From assembly GCA_964396335.1 (NCBI GenBank), contig CAYNEX010000020.1, positions 1 to 29,080 of the forward strand: a stretch of 29,080 nucleotides of DNA, written 5' to 3'. Of this stretch, positions 1-8,699 are shown piece after piece. The stretch is from ZC4RG30 sp964396335 (GTDB lineage: Bacteria; Pseudomonadota; Gammaproteobacteria; Steroidobacterales; Steroidobacteraceae). The position numbers were made by a program, and so were the translations under genes. The first letter of the stretch is position 1. Each line of letters opens with the position of its first letter. The notes below the pieces were generated by a model, which saw only the letters and a list, made by a program, of their open reading frames with translations, had not been told where the DNA came from and searched no databases.

Positions 1-1915
1 CGCGGCGGCGGCGCATCAGCTCGATGTCGTTCTCGGCGAAGCTGTAGACGCGGTTGCGGCCCTGCTCCTTGGCGGCGCCACAGGCGCCTTCGGCGGCCGA
101 CAGCGTCGAGGCCACGTCCTCGTTGTCGGCGGTGATCGGCACCACGCCGACACTGCAGGACAGCTTGAACACGCGCTCGTCCCACTCGAAGCGGAAATTC
201 TTCACCGCCTCGCGCAGCATTTCGGCGCTGCGCAGCGCATCCTCGAGCGAAGCACCCTCCAGCAGCACGCCGTATTCGTCGCCACCCAGGCGCGAGAGCG
301 TGTCGCGCCAGCGGATCTTCGCCTTCAGCAGCGCGCCGATCTGGCCCAGCAGCGTGTCACCCGCGGCATGGCCGCAGGAGTCGTTGATCATCTTGAACTG
401 GTCGAGGTCCACGTGCAGCAGCGCATAGGAGGCCTCGCCGGCACGCGCGCTCTGCAGGCAGCGCTCGATGCGGCTCTCGAACTCGCGCCGGTTCACAAGG
501 CCGGTGAGCGTGTCGTGGCTGGCGTGGTAGCTGAGCTTGCGGTTCAGCTCGCGGCTTTCGCTGACGTCATGGAACACCAGCACCGCGCCCACCACCTTGC
601 CGGCGCCATCGCGGATCGGCGCGGCGGTGCTGTCGACGTACAGCTCGTTGCCGTCGCGGCGGATCATCAGCACCGGGCGGCTGGACTTGGCCGGCCGCAT
701 GCGGCGGATGCAGCCGGTGAGCGGATTCTCCAGCGGTTCGCAGGTCTCCTCGTGGAAGGCGCGGAACACCTCATCCACGTTGCGGCCCATCGCATCCTCG
801 AGCCGCCAGCCGGTGAGCCGTTCGGCCACCGGGTTGATGTAGTCGATCAGCGAGTCGGCATCGGTGGTGATCACGCCATCGCCGATGGCCTGCAGCGTGA
901 TCTGCGCGCTTTCCTTCTCGCGGAACAGCGCCTCTTCGTAGATCTTGCGTTCGGTGATGTCCAGTTCGACGCCGATCAGGCGCTGCAGGCGCCCGTCGCC
1001 GTCGATGCGGCCCTTGGCGCGGCTGATCACCCAGCGGTATTCGCCACTGCGGTGGCGCATGCGGTGCACGCTTTCGAAGATCGGCGTCTCGCCGGACACA
1101 TGCTTGAACATGGCGTCCTGCACGCGCGAGAGATCGTCCGGGTGCACCATGCCGCGCCAGTCGACGGTGTCGTCGGGGCCCAGGTGCGAGTACCCCATCA
1201 TCGCCTTCCAGCGGTCCGACACGTACAGGTGGTTGTGGTCGAAGTCGAAGTCCCACAGGCCTTCGTTCGAGGCCGCGTCGAGCAGCTCGGCGCGCTCGCC
1301 CAGCTCGACCACGCGCTCCTGCAGCAGCATGCGATCCAGGCCCGAGGCCAGGCTCGAGCCGATCAGCTTCAGCAGCAGGTGGATGTTGACGTTCCAGGTA
1401 TCGGCGATCAGGCAGCGGCCCAGCAGCAGGATGCCGGCCGGACGCTGCTGCCAGTGCAGCACCAGCAGCAGCACCGAACGCAGTCCCAGTTCGCCGAAAC
1501 GGGCGGCCTCGGCGCGGCCCTCGCCGGTATCGCGGTATTCGGTGACCTTCAGGTGCTCGAAGCGGGAAGCCAGCACCGGGAACTGCTCGACCAGGTTCAG
1601 GCCGATGAATCCATCCAGGTCCAGGTCGGAGGCGGCATCGCGCGCAACGGTGGGCCGGGCAAAGCGCTCACCGGCCTCATCCAGCGGGACCAGCGCGGCG
1701 CAATCGGCCCCGGCGGTGCCCCGCAGGGTCTCCAGCGCCGTTGCAATGGTCTCCTCGGAAGTGTCCTTGCGCAGGTTCTGCAGGTCGACCGCGGCCTTGG
1801 TGCACTGGATGTCGAGGCCGAGCACCGCGCCCTGGCGCGCCAGCCAGGACGGATTGTCAAAGACATCCGTCAGCGCACCAGCATCGAGCGGGGTGACTTT
1901 GCCGGCAGAGGACAC
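1..1915 (-). CDS. GAF-PAS-PAS-GGDEF signalling protein, C-terminus cut by window edge
   Basis: The reading frame enters from the left edge on the minus strand, and 638 residues are visible. The N-terminal ~200 residues look like a GAF-type sensor domain. Two PAS/PAC units follow; the first contains NEGLWDFDF and ends near GVELDITERK, and the second contains AIGDGVITTDADSLIDYINP. The GGDEF domain starts near HDTLTGLVNRREF. Its active-site loop is GGDEY (residues 544-548), and an RxxD inhibitory-site motif (RWRD, 535-538) lies five residues before it. By family knowledge it should therefore be an active, product-inhibited diguanylate cyclase making cyclic di-GMP. The frame is still open after the GGDEF domain, so a C-terminal EAL domain is possible but not seen. 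I chose the GTG at 1915 because GGGAG lies 10 bases upstream and no in-frame ATG is available. No membrane segment is evident in the visible part, so it is probably cytoplasmic. Confidence 0.9.
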   Translation of the reverse strand, partial: MSSAGKVTPLDAGALTDVFDNPSWLARQGAVLGLDIQCTKAAVDLQNLRKDTSEETIATALETLRGTAGADCAALVPLDEAGERFARPTVARDAASDLDLDGFIGLNLVEQFPVLASRFEHLKVTEYRDTGEGRAEAARFGELGLRSVLLLVLHWQQRPAGILLLGRCLIADTWNVNIHLLLKLIGSSLASGLDRMLLQERVVELGERAELLDAASNEGLWDFDFDHNHLYVSDRWKAMMGYSHLGPDDTVDWRGMVHPDDLSRVQDAMFKHVSGETPIFESVHRMRHRSGEYRWVISRAKGRIDGDGRLQRLIGVELDITERKIYEEALFREKESAQITLQAIGDGVITTDADSLIDYINPVAERLTGWRLEDAMGRNVDEVFRAFHEETCEPLENPLTGCIRRMRPAKSSRPVLMIRRDGNELYVDSTAAPIRDGAGKVVGAVLVFHDVSESRELNRKLSYHASHDTLTGLVNRREFESRIERCLQSARAGEASYALLHVDLDQFKMINDSCGHAAGDTLLGQIGALLKAKIRWRDTLSRLGGDEYGVLLEGASLEDALRSAEMLREAVKNFRFEWDERVFKLSCSVGVVPITADNEDVASTLSAAEGACGAAKEQGRNRVYSFAENDIELMRRRR

Positions 1916-2001
1916 GAAATGAACACTCCCACGCGGCAGGTTCCGCGCGCCTGACCTCGGTGAATTGGGCGATCGCCAGATTCTGTCACAGGGCCCGAGC
2001 A

Positions 2002-2025
2002 TCGCGATACAACATATTGTCGCGA
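2002..2025. promoter_or_regulatory. TCGCGA inverted repeat upstream of the GGDEF gene
   Basis: Two TCGCGA hexamers (2002-2007 and 2020-2025) flank a 12-base AT-rich core in the 163-base gap between the glycosyltransferase stop and the GGDEF gene start. The core could hold a minus-strand -10 element. It looks like an operator or promoter for the GGDEF gene, but no regulator can be named from the sequence. Confidence 0.25.
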
Positions 2026-2056
2026 CTGGGGAATTCGTCGACCGCGTCACGCTACA

Positions 2057-2074
2057 GCGGCCTTCGGAGGCCGC
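2057..2074 (-). terminator. hairpin just after the glycosyltransferase stop
   Basis: A perfect 7-base stem GCGGCCT/AGGCCGC with a TCGG loop lies 5 bases beyond the glycosyltransferase stop codon. No T-run follows on the minus strand, so it may be a weak terminator or a 3' end stabiliser. Confidence 0.4.
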
Positions 2075-2078
2075 GCGG

Positions 2079-3800
2079 CTACCAGGGGCGCGGCGGATGC
2101 CGGGGGTCGTAATGGATGGCGCGGGATGCATCGCCACGCGCCGCGCAGCCCGGATCGGGCTGGCCCTCGACCACATACCACCGGCCGCGGCTGGATTCCC
2201 CGACATCGCGGACGCTGCCGATGGCCTGGAAACAGGGAGCCAGCATGTGTTCGGACACCAGCAGCTGACGCCCCTGCCCCGCGGCCAGCCAGGCGGCCGC
2301 ATCCAGCGCCTCCCGGTCTCCCTCGCGGAAGCGGCGATGTCCGAAATTCACCGTGGGCCGCGTGAGGTGCAGCAGGAAATGCTCGTGGTAGGCCAGCAGG
2401 CCCAGTTCCCGCGCCGGATCGGCCGCGGCTTCGACCCGCTGGATGAAATCGCGCGCCGAGCGGTCACCGTCCATCTGCGGGAACACCCACCAGCCGGCGA
2501 TCAGCCAGCCGGAGGCCAGCGTGCCTGCCAGCGCCAGCGGGGCACGCGGCAGGCGCGCCCACGCCAGCAACGCGCTGGCGACCACTCCCAGTGCCACCAG
2601 CGGCGCCAGGCTGGCCACGCCGCTGTCGGCCAGCAGTGCGCGGCCGCGCGGTGCGTCGACCAGGCCCAGCCACACGCTGCCTCCCAGGCAGGCAAAGCCC
2701 ACCAGCAGCACCAGCGCCGCCAGCGCCCGCTGCGGGCCGCGACGCTGCAGCAGCTGCGGCAGCCACGGTCCGGCGGCCAGCGCCAGCATCGGCAGCGCCG
2801 AGAGAATGTAGATGTCGCGCTTGCCGCTGGTCAGCGTGAAGAACAGCACGTACACGGCTGCGAAACCCAGCGGCAGCAGCACGCGCGCATCGCGCGCCCG
2901 CAATGCCCCGGCCCATTTCGGTGCCAGCCACGGCAACAGCAGCGCCAGCGGCAGCCACAGCGTCGCGATGACCTGCAGGTAATACCAGGCCGGTTTGTAG
3001 TGATGCCAGGGGGTCACATAGCGCCCCACCGTGTGCGTGACCACCAGCTCGTGAAAGTAGTCGGCGATCGCGGGGTCATGGCGCGCCCGCAGCCAGATCG
3101 GCAGCAGCCACGAACCGGCCACCAGCGCACAGGCCAGGCCGCTGGCAAGCCACATCGCCGCCGGCCGCTGCCAGCGCACGCCGGGCCAGCCCCGCCACAG
3201 CGCATACAGCCATGGCAACAGCACCATGTACGAGAAGAATCCCACCACCTTGGTGAGCACCCCCAGGCCCGCCGCGACACCGGCACCGAGGGCCCAGCGC
3301 CAGCCGCCGCCAAGCAGCAGCTGGCGCAGCAGGCAGTACAACGACAGCGTGGTGAAGAACACCAGCAGCGCATCCAGCTGCGCGCGCCGCGCCTGCAGCG
3401 TGAACTGCACCGTGAACAGCAGCACCAGCGCGGCGGCCATGCCCGCCTCGCGGCTCCACAGCCGACGCCCGAGGTCATGCACCAGCAGCAGCGTGCCGAT
3501 GCCGGCCAGCAACGAGGGCAGCAGGAAACCTGCACGCACCGACCCGGTCAGGATGAAGAAAACGGCCTGCAGCCAGAACAGCAGCGGCGGCTTGTCCTGG
3601 AAGAGATCGCCGCCGGTCATCGGGATCAGCCAGTTGCCGGAGGCGAGCATGTCGCGCGCGATCAGCACGTGCAGGGGTTCGTCCGCCGGCCAGGGATCGC
3701 GCAGGCCGAGCCCGGCCGTGAACAGCAGCAGCGCCAGGCCGGTCAGCAGCAGCGCGTCGCGGCGATACCCGCCTTCAACTCCGGCTGGCCTGCTGGTCAT
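2079..3800 (-). CDS. ArnT/PMT-like GT-C family membrane glycosyltransferase
   Basis: This 573-residue protein is strongly hydrophobic, with roughly 10-12 predicted membrane segments. It has the hallmarks of polyprenyl-phosphate-sugar-dependent GT-C enzymes: an acidic pair in the first periplasmic loop (D40-E41, in WPADEPLHVLIARDM), then GNWLIP and QDKPPLLFW (residues 56-75). Relatives such as ArnT move a sugar from a lipid carrier to lipid A or other envelope acceptors at the outer face of the inner membrane. The substrate here cannot be read from sequence. The ATG at 3800 overlaps the stop of the upstream DUF374 acyltransferase as ATGA, so the two are translationally coupled. That pairing suggests a role in lipid or lipid A modification. 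It is not necessarily true ArnT, because the neighbouring arn genes for aminoarabinose are absent. Confidence 0.85.
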   Translation of the reverse strand: MTSRPAGVEGGYRRDALLLTGLALLLFTAGLGLRDPWPADEPLHVLIARDMLASGNWLIPMTGGDLFQDKPPLLFWLQAVFFILTGSVRAGFLLPSLLAGIGTLLLVHDLGRRLWSREAGMAAALVLLFTVQFTLQARRAQLDALLVFFTTLSLYCLLRQLLLGGGWRWALGAGVAAGLGVLTKVVGFFSYMVLLPWLYALWRGWPGVRWQRPAAMWLASGLACALVAGSWLLPIWLRARHDPAIADYFHELVVTHTVGRYVTPWHHYKPAWYYLQVIATLWLPLALLLPWLAPKWAGALRARDARVLLPLGFAAVYVLFFTLTSGKRDIYILSALPMLALAAGPWLPQLLQRRGPQRALAALVLLVGFACLGGSVWLGLVDAPRGRALLADSGVASLAPLVALGVVASALLAWARLPRAPLALAGTLASGWLIAGWWVFPQMDGDRSARDFIQRVEAAADPARELGLLAYHEHFLLHLTRPTVNFGHRRFREGDREALDAAAWLAAGQGRQLLVSEHMLAPCFQAIGSVRDVGESSRGRWYVVEGQPDPGCAARGDASRAIHYDPRHPPRPW

Positions 3801-4522
3801 CGCAACGCCTCACGCGCGCGCCGGTATTGCATGTGGAGGGCCTCTTCCATCTGCCGCTGCAGATTCCCGCTGGTCGCCTCATCGCCCAGCTTCACCTCGC
3901 GCCCCACCAGCACCGGCGGCCCCACTGCGATGGCGATGCGGCTGAACGGCCAGGGCAGCACAAAGTCATCCCAGCCGAACTGCCAGGCGCGCGAGGCGGC
4001 GAAGGCCATCGGCAGCAGCGGCCGCCCGGAGATCTGCGACAGCAGCAATCCGCCCGGCTTGAAACGGTAGCGCGGACCGGTGGGCCCGTCCGGCGTGATC
4101 ACCGGCGAGACCTTCTCGTGCACCAGCAGCTGGTAGTAATCACGCAGCGCCCGCGCGCCGGTGCGGGTGGAGGAGCCGCGGATCACGCGCGCGCCGAGCC
4201 AGGTGGCGATCTTCGCCGGTACCTCGCCATCAACCGAGGGGCTGATCAGGAAGCCGGGGACCAGCCCGCGCCCGCGCTGCTGCAGCAGGTAACGGCCGCA
4301 GAACAGCTCGTGCTGGTGCCAGTAGCAGGGCAGCAGCGAGCCATGCGCCGCCAGCGCGGCGTCCAGGTGCTCCTGGCCCTCCACGCGCACCACGCGGCAA
4401 CTGGCCCACCACAGGCGCACCAGCCCCAGCAGCAGCGGGGCCGCGATGGCGTAGGCCAGCCGCCGCAGCGGGCCCAGGCGCCGTGTAGAGACCCGCTGAT
4501 CGGGTAGAATTTCGCACTTCAT
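3797..4522 (-). CDS. DUF374 lysophospholipid acyltransferase-like protein
   Basis: The protein has 241 residues. A hydrophobic segment (about residues 23-40) is followed by CYWHQHELF (66-74) and TPDGPTGPR (143-151). Together these are characteristic of the DUF374 branch of the lysophospholipid/glycerol acyltransferase superfamily, in which the histidine motif and the DGP(T/R)GP motif form the active site. It probably transfers an acyl chain to a lipid at the inner membrane; the acceptor is unknown. The best in-frame start is the ATG at 4522, which shares two bases (in CATG) with the ATG of the divergent P450 gene. No usable ATG or GTG lies just downstream, and an upstream start inside the P450 gene (for example near 4570) is possible. 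It forms a coupled pair with the glycosyltransferase downstream. Confidence 0.85.
   Translation of the reverse strand: MKCEILPDQRVSTRRLGPLRRLAYAIAAPLLLGLVRLWWASCRVVRVEGQEHLDAALAAHGSLLPCYWHQHELFCGRYLLQQRGRGLVPGFLISPSVDGEVPAKIATWLGARVIRGSSTRTGARALRDYYQLLVHEKVSPVITPDGPTGPRYRFKPGGLLLSQISGRPLLPMAFAASRAWQFGWDDFVLPWPFSRIAIAVGPPVLVGREVKLGDEATSGNLQRQMEEALHMQYRRAREALR
4505..4510 (+). promoter_or_regulatory. TAGAAT -10 element close to the P450 start codon
   Basis: TAGAAT ends only 10 bases before the P450 ATG at 4521. Transcription would start at about the ATG itself, and no Shine-Dalgarno sequence is seen, so the mRNA may be leaderless or nearly so. The element lies inside the coding start of the divergent acyltransferase gene. 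No good TTGACA-like -35 is visible. Confidence 0.45.
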
Positions 4523-5834
4523 GAACTCGTCCCAGACCCTGCCACCCGAATCCGACCAGCGCTTCGACATCGGCTCGACCGCCGACTCGCTCGATCGCAT
4601 GCGGACCATCCATGCGCAACTCGGCGATGCCTACCGGGTCTATGCCCCGGGCCGCCGTTCACACACCTGGGTGTTCAACCACCCCGATGACGTGCGGCGC
4701 ATCCTGATCCAGAACCACCGCAACTACACCAAGGGCGTGGGTTTCGATCGCATCAAGATCCTGCTGGGCAACGGCATCATAGTGAGCGAGGGAGAGTTCT
4801 GGAAGCGCCAGCGGCGCATGATGCAGCCCACCTTCCACCGCCGCATCCTGGCGCAGTTCGACCGCGTGATCGCCTCGGCCAACGACAACCTGCTGGCCGA
4901 GTGGCAGGCGAAGTGCGCCGCCGGCGAACCGGTCAACGTCACCGACGACATGAGCCGGCTGACGCTGGAGATCGTGCTGCGCGTGCTGTTCGGCGATGAC
5001 CTGCTGTGGATGGAACAGCAAGCCGGGGAGAACCCGTTCTCGATCTTCACCGAGGAGCCGGCGCGGGACCTGAAGTTCGCCTACCGGTTCCGCAAGCTCA
5101 CCACCCTGATCGGCCGCTGCGTGGCGCGGCGACGCGAATCCGGCGCCGGCCCGGCCGGCGACTCGCCCGACTACGTCTCGCTGCTGCTCAATGCCCGCGA
5201 CAAGGAAACCGGCGAGGGCATGAGCGACAGGGAGATCATCGACGAGCTGACCACGCTGATCGTGGCCGGCCACGAGACCACCGCCAGTGCGCTGAACTGG
5301 ACCTGGTACCTGCTGGGCGAGCACCCGGACGTCGAGGCCAGGCTGCATGCCGAGATCGACGCCAGCCCGGAGGTCGAAGTGCCCTCGCTGCAGGCCATGG
5401 AGGCCCTTCCCTACTCCAACATGGTGATCCGCGAGGCCATGCGGCTGTACCCGCCGGTGTGGGTAGTTTCCCGCCGCACCATCCAGGAGGACGTGCTGTC
5501 CGGCTACACCGTACCGCCGGGCACCGACGTGTTCTTCAGCCCCTACTTCGTGCATCGCCACCCCGATTTCTGGAAGGACCCGGAGAAGTTCCTCCCCGAG
5601 CGCTTCGCGCCCGAGGAGGAGGACGCCCGCCCGCGCCTGACCTACCTGCCCTTCTCGGCCGGTGCCCACCACTGCATCGGCGAAACGCTGGCCATCTACG
5701 AGATGCTGGTGCACCTGAACCGCTTCGCGCGCCGCTTCAGCCTGCGGCGCATCGACGACGGCCCGGTGGAACTGGAGGCGGCAATCAACCTGCGCGCCAC
5801 GCGGCCCTTCATCATGAAGCTCACTGCCAGGTAA
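4521..5834 (+). CDS. cytochrome P450 monooxygenase
   Basis: This 437-residue protein carries all the P450 landmarks. These are the oxygen-activating I-helix motif AGHETT (249-254), the ExxR salt-bridge pair in EAMR (305-308), a PERF motif, and the heme loop FSAGAHHCIG with C385 as the thiolate ligand. There is no signal peptide, membrane anchor or fused reductase, so it should be a soluble class I enzyme needing a separate ferredoxin and reductase; neither is in this window. The stop lies 7 bases before the fatty acyl-AMP ligase-ACP gene, which points to one operon and to a fatty acyl chain, possibly carrier-protein bound, as substrate. That substrate is inference. The N-terminus overlaps the divergent DUF374 gene by two bases. 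The CYP family cannot be assigned without a search. Confidence 0.93.
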   Translation: MNSSQTLPPESDQRFDIGSTADSLDRMRTIHAQLGDAYRVYAPGRRSHTWVFNHPDDVRRILIQNHRNYTKGVGFDRIKILLGNGIIVSEGEFWKRQRRMMQPTFHRRILAQFDRVIASANDNLLAEWQAKCAAGEPVNVTDDMSRLTLEIVLRVLFGDDLLWMEQQAGENPFSIFTEEPARDLKFAYRFRKLTTLIGRCVARRRESGAGPAGDSPDYVSLLLNARDKETGEGMSDREIIDELTTLIVAGHETTASALNWTWYLLGEHPDVEARLHAEIDASPEVEVPSLQAMEALPYSNMVIREAMRLYPPVWVVSRRTIQEDVLSGYTVPPGTDVFFSPYFVHRHPDFWKDPEKFLPERFAPEEEDARPRLTYLPFSAGAHHCIGETLAIYEMLVHLNRFARRFSLRRIDDGPVELEAAINLRATRPFIMKLTAR

Positions 5835-5841
5835 GAATCCG

Positions 5842-7809
5842 ATGACCATCACCACGCTGAACGAGCTGATGGCGGCCAATGCCGGCGCCGACCGCGGCAT
5901 CACCTACCATGCCGGCGAGGGCGTCTCCCGCCGCGTCACCTACGGCGAGCTGCGCACGCGCGCGCTGTCGATGCTGCACCACCTGCAGCGGCTGGGCGCC
6001 AGGCCCGGCGACAAGCTGATCCTGCTGCTGAACAACAACGAGCAGTTCATCGACGCCTTCTGGGGCGCCGTGCTGGGCGGCATCGTGCCGGTACCGGTGG
6101 CCGTGGGCATCAGCGATGAACACCGCCACAAGGTGCTGCGCATCGCGCGCAAGCTCGGCAGCCCGCTGATCTTCACCGACCGCAAGACGCTGGAGCGCGT
6201 CGGCCAGTTCGCCACCGCCACCGGCGGCGAGGAAGCCCGGGTTTTCCAGGCACTGCGCCCGCGCGCCCTGCTGGCCGAGGACGTGAACATCGACGGCCCG
6301 GCCGGCCAGGAACACGCCAGCCGTCCCGAAGACATCGCCTTCATCCAGTTCTCCTCCGGCTCCACCAGCGACCCGAAGGGCGTGGTGCTGACGCACGCCA
6401 ACCTGATCGAGCATGGCCGCGCGGTCACCGGCCCCGGTGGCTTCAACGAAACCGACGTGAGCCTGTCGTGGATGCCGCTGACCCATGACATGGGCCTGAT
6501 CGGCTTCCACCTGGTGATGTTCCACAACCGCGTGGAAATGCACCTGATGCCCACCGAGCTGTTCGTGCGCCGGCCGCTGCTGTGGCTGGCGCTGGCCTCA
6601 CAGGTGCGCGCCACCATCCTGTGCTCGCCGAACTTCGGCTACCGGCATTACCTGAAGGTGCTGGGTGATCGTTCGCCCGGCAACCTCGACCTTTCCTCGG
6701 TGCGGCTGATCTTCAACGGCGCCGAGCCGATCTCGCTGGAGCTGTGCGAGGAATTCACCTCGCGCCTGGAAGGCCTGGGCCTGAAGCGCAATGCCATGTA
6801 CCCGGTGTATGGCCTCGCCGAAGCCTCACTGGCCGTCACCTTCCCGCCGGCGGGTCGTGCATGGCGCGCGCTGTGGCTGGACCGCCATCGCCTCGGCATC
6901 GGCGATGCCGCGCAGGTGCTGAAGCCGCTGGGACGCGACGCGATCGCCTTCCTGTCGGTGGGCAGCCCGATCCCCGGCTGTGAAGTGCGCATCGTCGGCA
7001 ACGATGATGCGCCGCTGCCGGACGAGCACGTGGGGCACATCCAGATCCGCGGCCCCAATGTCACCGGTGGTTATTTCGAGGAACCGGAACTCAACGCCGC
7101 CACCTTCACCAGCGACGGCTGGCTGCGCACCGGCGACCTGGGCCTGATCGACGACGGCGAGCTGTACATCACCGGCCGCGCCAAGGAGATCATCTTCGTC
7201 AACGGCCAGAACTACTACCCGCACGACCTGGAGAACATCGTCATCCGCACAGCCGGCCTCGAGCTCGGCAAGGTGGTGGTGGCCGGCGTGCGCCCGCCCG
7301 GCGCCGAGACCGACCAGCTCACCGTGTTCGTGCTCCACCGCGGCGACGCGCGCGAGTTCGCGCCGATCGCAGCCGAAGTCTCGCGACTGATCAACGAGCA
7401 GGCCGGCCTCGAAGTGGCGCAGGTGGTGCCGGTGAAGCGCATCCCGAAGACCACCAGCGGCAAGATCCAGCGCCACCTGCTGGAACAGCAGCTGATCGAT
7501 GGCGAGTTCGCCGCCGAACTGGCGGAGTTGGAGAAGCTCAGCGGCGGCCTGGCGCCCGGCCAGGGCACCAGCAGCGATTCGATCGAGGCGCGGCTGCTGT
7601 CGATCTGCAACAGCGTGCTGGCGCCGCGGCGCGTGGGCCCGGATGACAACCTGTTCGAGATCGGCGCCAGCTCACTGAAGCTGATCGAGATCCACGAGCA
7701 GGTGGACCGGGACTATCCGAACCTGGTCGACCTCACCGAACTGTTCGACCACCCCACCCCGAAGCAGCTGGCCGAGCACCTGTCGGCGCGGCTGGGTCAG
7801 GCGGGCTGA
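5842..7809 (+). CDS. fatty acyl-AMP ligase fused to an acyl carrier protein domain
   Basis: The protein has 655 residues. Residues 1 to ~565 are an ANL-superfamily adenylation enzyme. It has the phosphate loop FSSGSTSDPKG, the FAAL-type motif SWMPLTHDMGLIGFH, YGLAEASL, TGDLG, GRAKEIIFVNGQNYYP, and the C-terminal catalytic lysine in TTSGKIQR (K541). The last ~75 residues form an acyl carrier domain with the phosphopantetheine attachment motif GASSLK (S611). FAAL enzymes activate fatty acids as acyl-AMP and pass them to a carrier protein rather than to CoA; here the acceptor is on the same chain. Coupling with the P450 gene 7 bases upstream suggests that the chain is loaded on the ACP and oxidised. 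The 3' end overlaps the convergent LpxL-like gene by 13 bases. The ribosome binding site is weak, consistent with translation coupled to the P450. Confidence 0.92.
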   Translation: MTITTLNELMAANAGADRGITYHAGEGVSRRVTYGELRTRALSMLHHLQRLGARPGDKLILLLNNNEQFIDAFWGAVLGGIVPVPVAVGISDEHRHKVLRIARKLGSPLIFTDRKTLERVGQFATATGGEEARVFQALRPRALLAEDVNIDGPAGQEHASRPEDIAFIQFSSGSTSDPKGVVLTHANLIEHGRAVTGPGGFNETDVSLSWMPLTHDMGLIGFHLVMFHNRVEMHLMPTELFVRRPLLWLALASQVRATILCSPNFGYRHYLKVLGDRSPGNLDLSSVRLIFNGAEPISLELCEEFTSRLEGLGLKRNAMYPVYGLAEASLAVTFPPAGRAWRALWLDRHRLGIGDAAQVLKPLGRDAIAFLSVGSPIPGCEVRIVGNDDAPLPDEHVGHIQIRGPNVTGGYFEEPELNAATFTSDGWLRTGDLGLIDDGELYITGRAKEIIFVNGQNYYPHDLENIVIRTAGLELGKVVVAGVRPPGAETDQLTVFVLHRGDAREFAPIAAEVSRLINEQAGLEVAQVVPVKRIPKTTSGKIQRHLLEQQLIDGEFAAELAELEKLSGGLAPGQGTSSDSIEARLLSICNSVLAPRRVGPDDNLFEIGASSLKLIEIHEQVDRDYPNLVDLTELFDHPTPKQLAEHLSARLGQAG

Positions 7810-8699
7810 GCAGGACGCCGCTGCTTCCAGCGGCGGTGTCCCCAGGTCCATTCGGCGGGATGCGCGAGGATGTCGCGCTCCACCATCCGCGCATAACGTC
7901 CGGTGAACTCACCGGGCGCGAGCACTTCACGATCCTGCGCCAGCACGTGGCACTCGGCTTCATAGCGGCCGCGCGCCACGCGATGCATCGACACGTACAC
8001 GGCCGCGTAGCGCGTTGAACGCGCGATCTGTTCGGGCCCCATGTAGAAGGCCGTGTCGCGTCCCAGGAAGGTGAGCCAGTGCTGGTGCTCGCTGGTGCGC
8101 GGCGCCTGGTCGGCCAGCATCGCGATCACACGCACCTCATTGCGTCGCTGCAGGATGTCGGCCAGCAGCTGCTTGGCCGGCACCAGGCGCACGCCCCAGC
8201 GCCGGCGCAAGGCCACCAGGGCCGCATTGGCCGACGCGGACTTCAGCTGCTTGTAGGCTGCATCGAAGGGATACCCCAGCGCACCGGCAACGGCATACAT
8301 GCCCCAGTCCCAGTTGGACTGATGCGCGCCCATCAGCAGGACCGGCCTGCCCTGCGCCAGCAGCTCCTGCAGCAGCTGCAGGTTGCGCACCTGCACGCGC
8401 GAGAGCAGCTCTTCGCGCGACAGGCGGATGCCGGCCACCAGTTCCGCCGCGAGATCCGCGAAATGCCGGTAGTTGGCCACCGCCAGCGCGCGTCGCGCGC
8501 GCGCGGGCATGTCGGGGAACACCGCGGCGAGATTGTTCTGCGTGACGCGCCAGCGTGATCCCGGCAGCAGGCGGGACAGCGTCGCCAGCGCACCGCACAG
8601 CCCGTAGAGCGCCGGCAGCGGCAGCCGCGAGAGCCAGCGCATCCACCACGGCGGCTGGCCCGGCGTAGCCGCGGTCGTGACGGGTGCGGGTGCGGTCAT
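7797..8699 (-). CDS. LpxL/HtrB-type acyltransferase (lipid A acyltransferase family)
   Basis: The protein has 300 residues with an N-terminal hydrophobic segment (about residues 27-46). It contains the catalytic HX4D motif in GAHQSNWDWG (H126, D131), VTQNNLAAVFPDM and YMGPEQIARST, all typical of the LpxL/LpxM family (Bacterial lipid A biosynthesis acyltransferase). Family members transfer an acyl group from acyl-ACP to a lipid A precursor at the inner membrane. Related proteins in aryl polyene and ornithine-lipid clusters acylate other acceptors, so the role is not certain. It converges with the FAAL-ACP gene, overlapping it by 13 bases, and is a plausible user of the acyl chain made there. 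No Shine-Dalgarno sequence is visible before the ATG at 8699. A later start at M20 is possible. Confidence 0.85.
   Translation of the reverse strand: MTAPAPVTTAATPGQPPWWMRWLSRLPLPALYGLCGALATLSRLLPGSRWRVTQNNLAAVFPDMPARARRALAVANYRHFADLAAELVAGIRLSREELLSRVQVRNLQLLQELLAQGRPVLLMGAHQSNWDWGMYAVAGALGYPFDAAYKQLKSASANAALVALRRRWGVRLVPAKQLLADILQRRNEVRVIAMLADQAPRTSEHQHWLTFLGRDTAFYMGPEQIARSTRYAAVYVSMHRVARGRYEAECHVLAQDREVLAPGEFTGRYARMVERDILAHPAEWTWGHRRWKQRRPAQPA

Noticed and set aside
2079..3800. Naming the glycosyltransferase arnT
   Set aside because: The fold motifs fit, but no other aminoarabinose gene is nearby and many GT-C paralogues share these motifs.
368..4070. Long plus-strand frames of 528 and 701 codons opposite the GGDEF, glycosyltransferase and acyltransferase genes
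   Set aside because: They are low-complexity Arg/Ala/Gln/His-rich antisense shadows of genes with clear motifs in another frame; high GC keeps these frames open.
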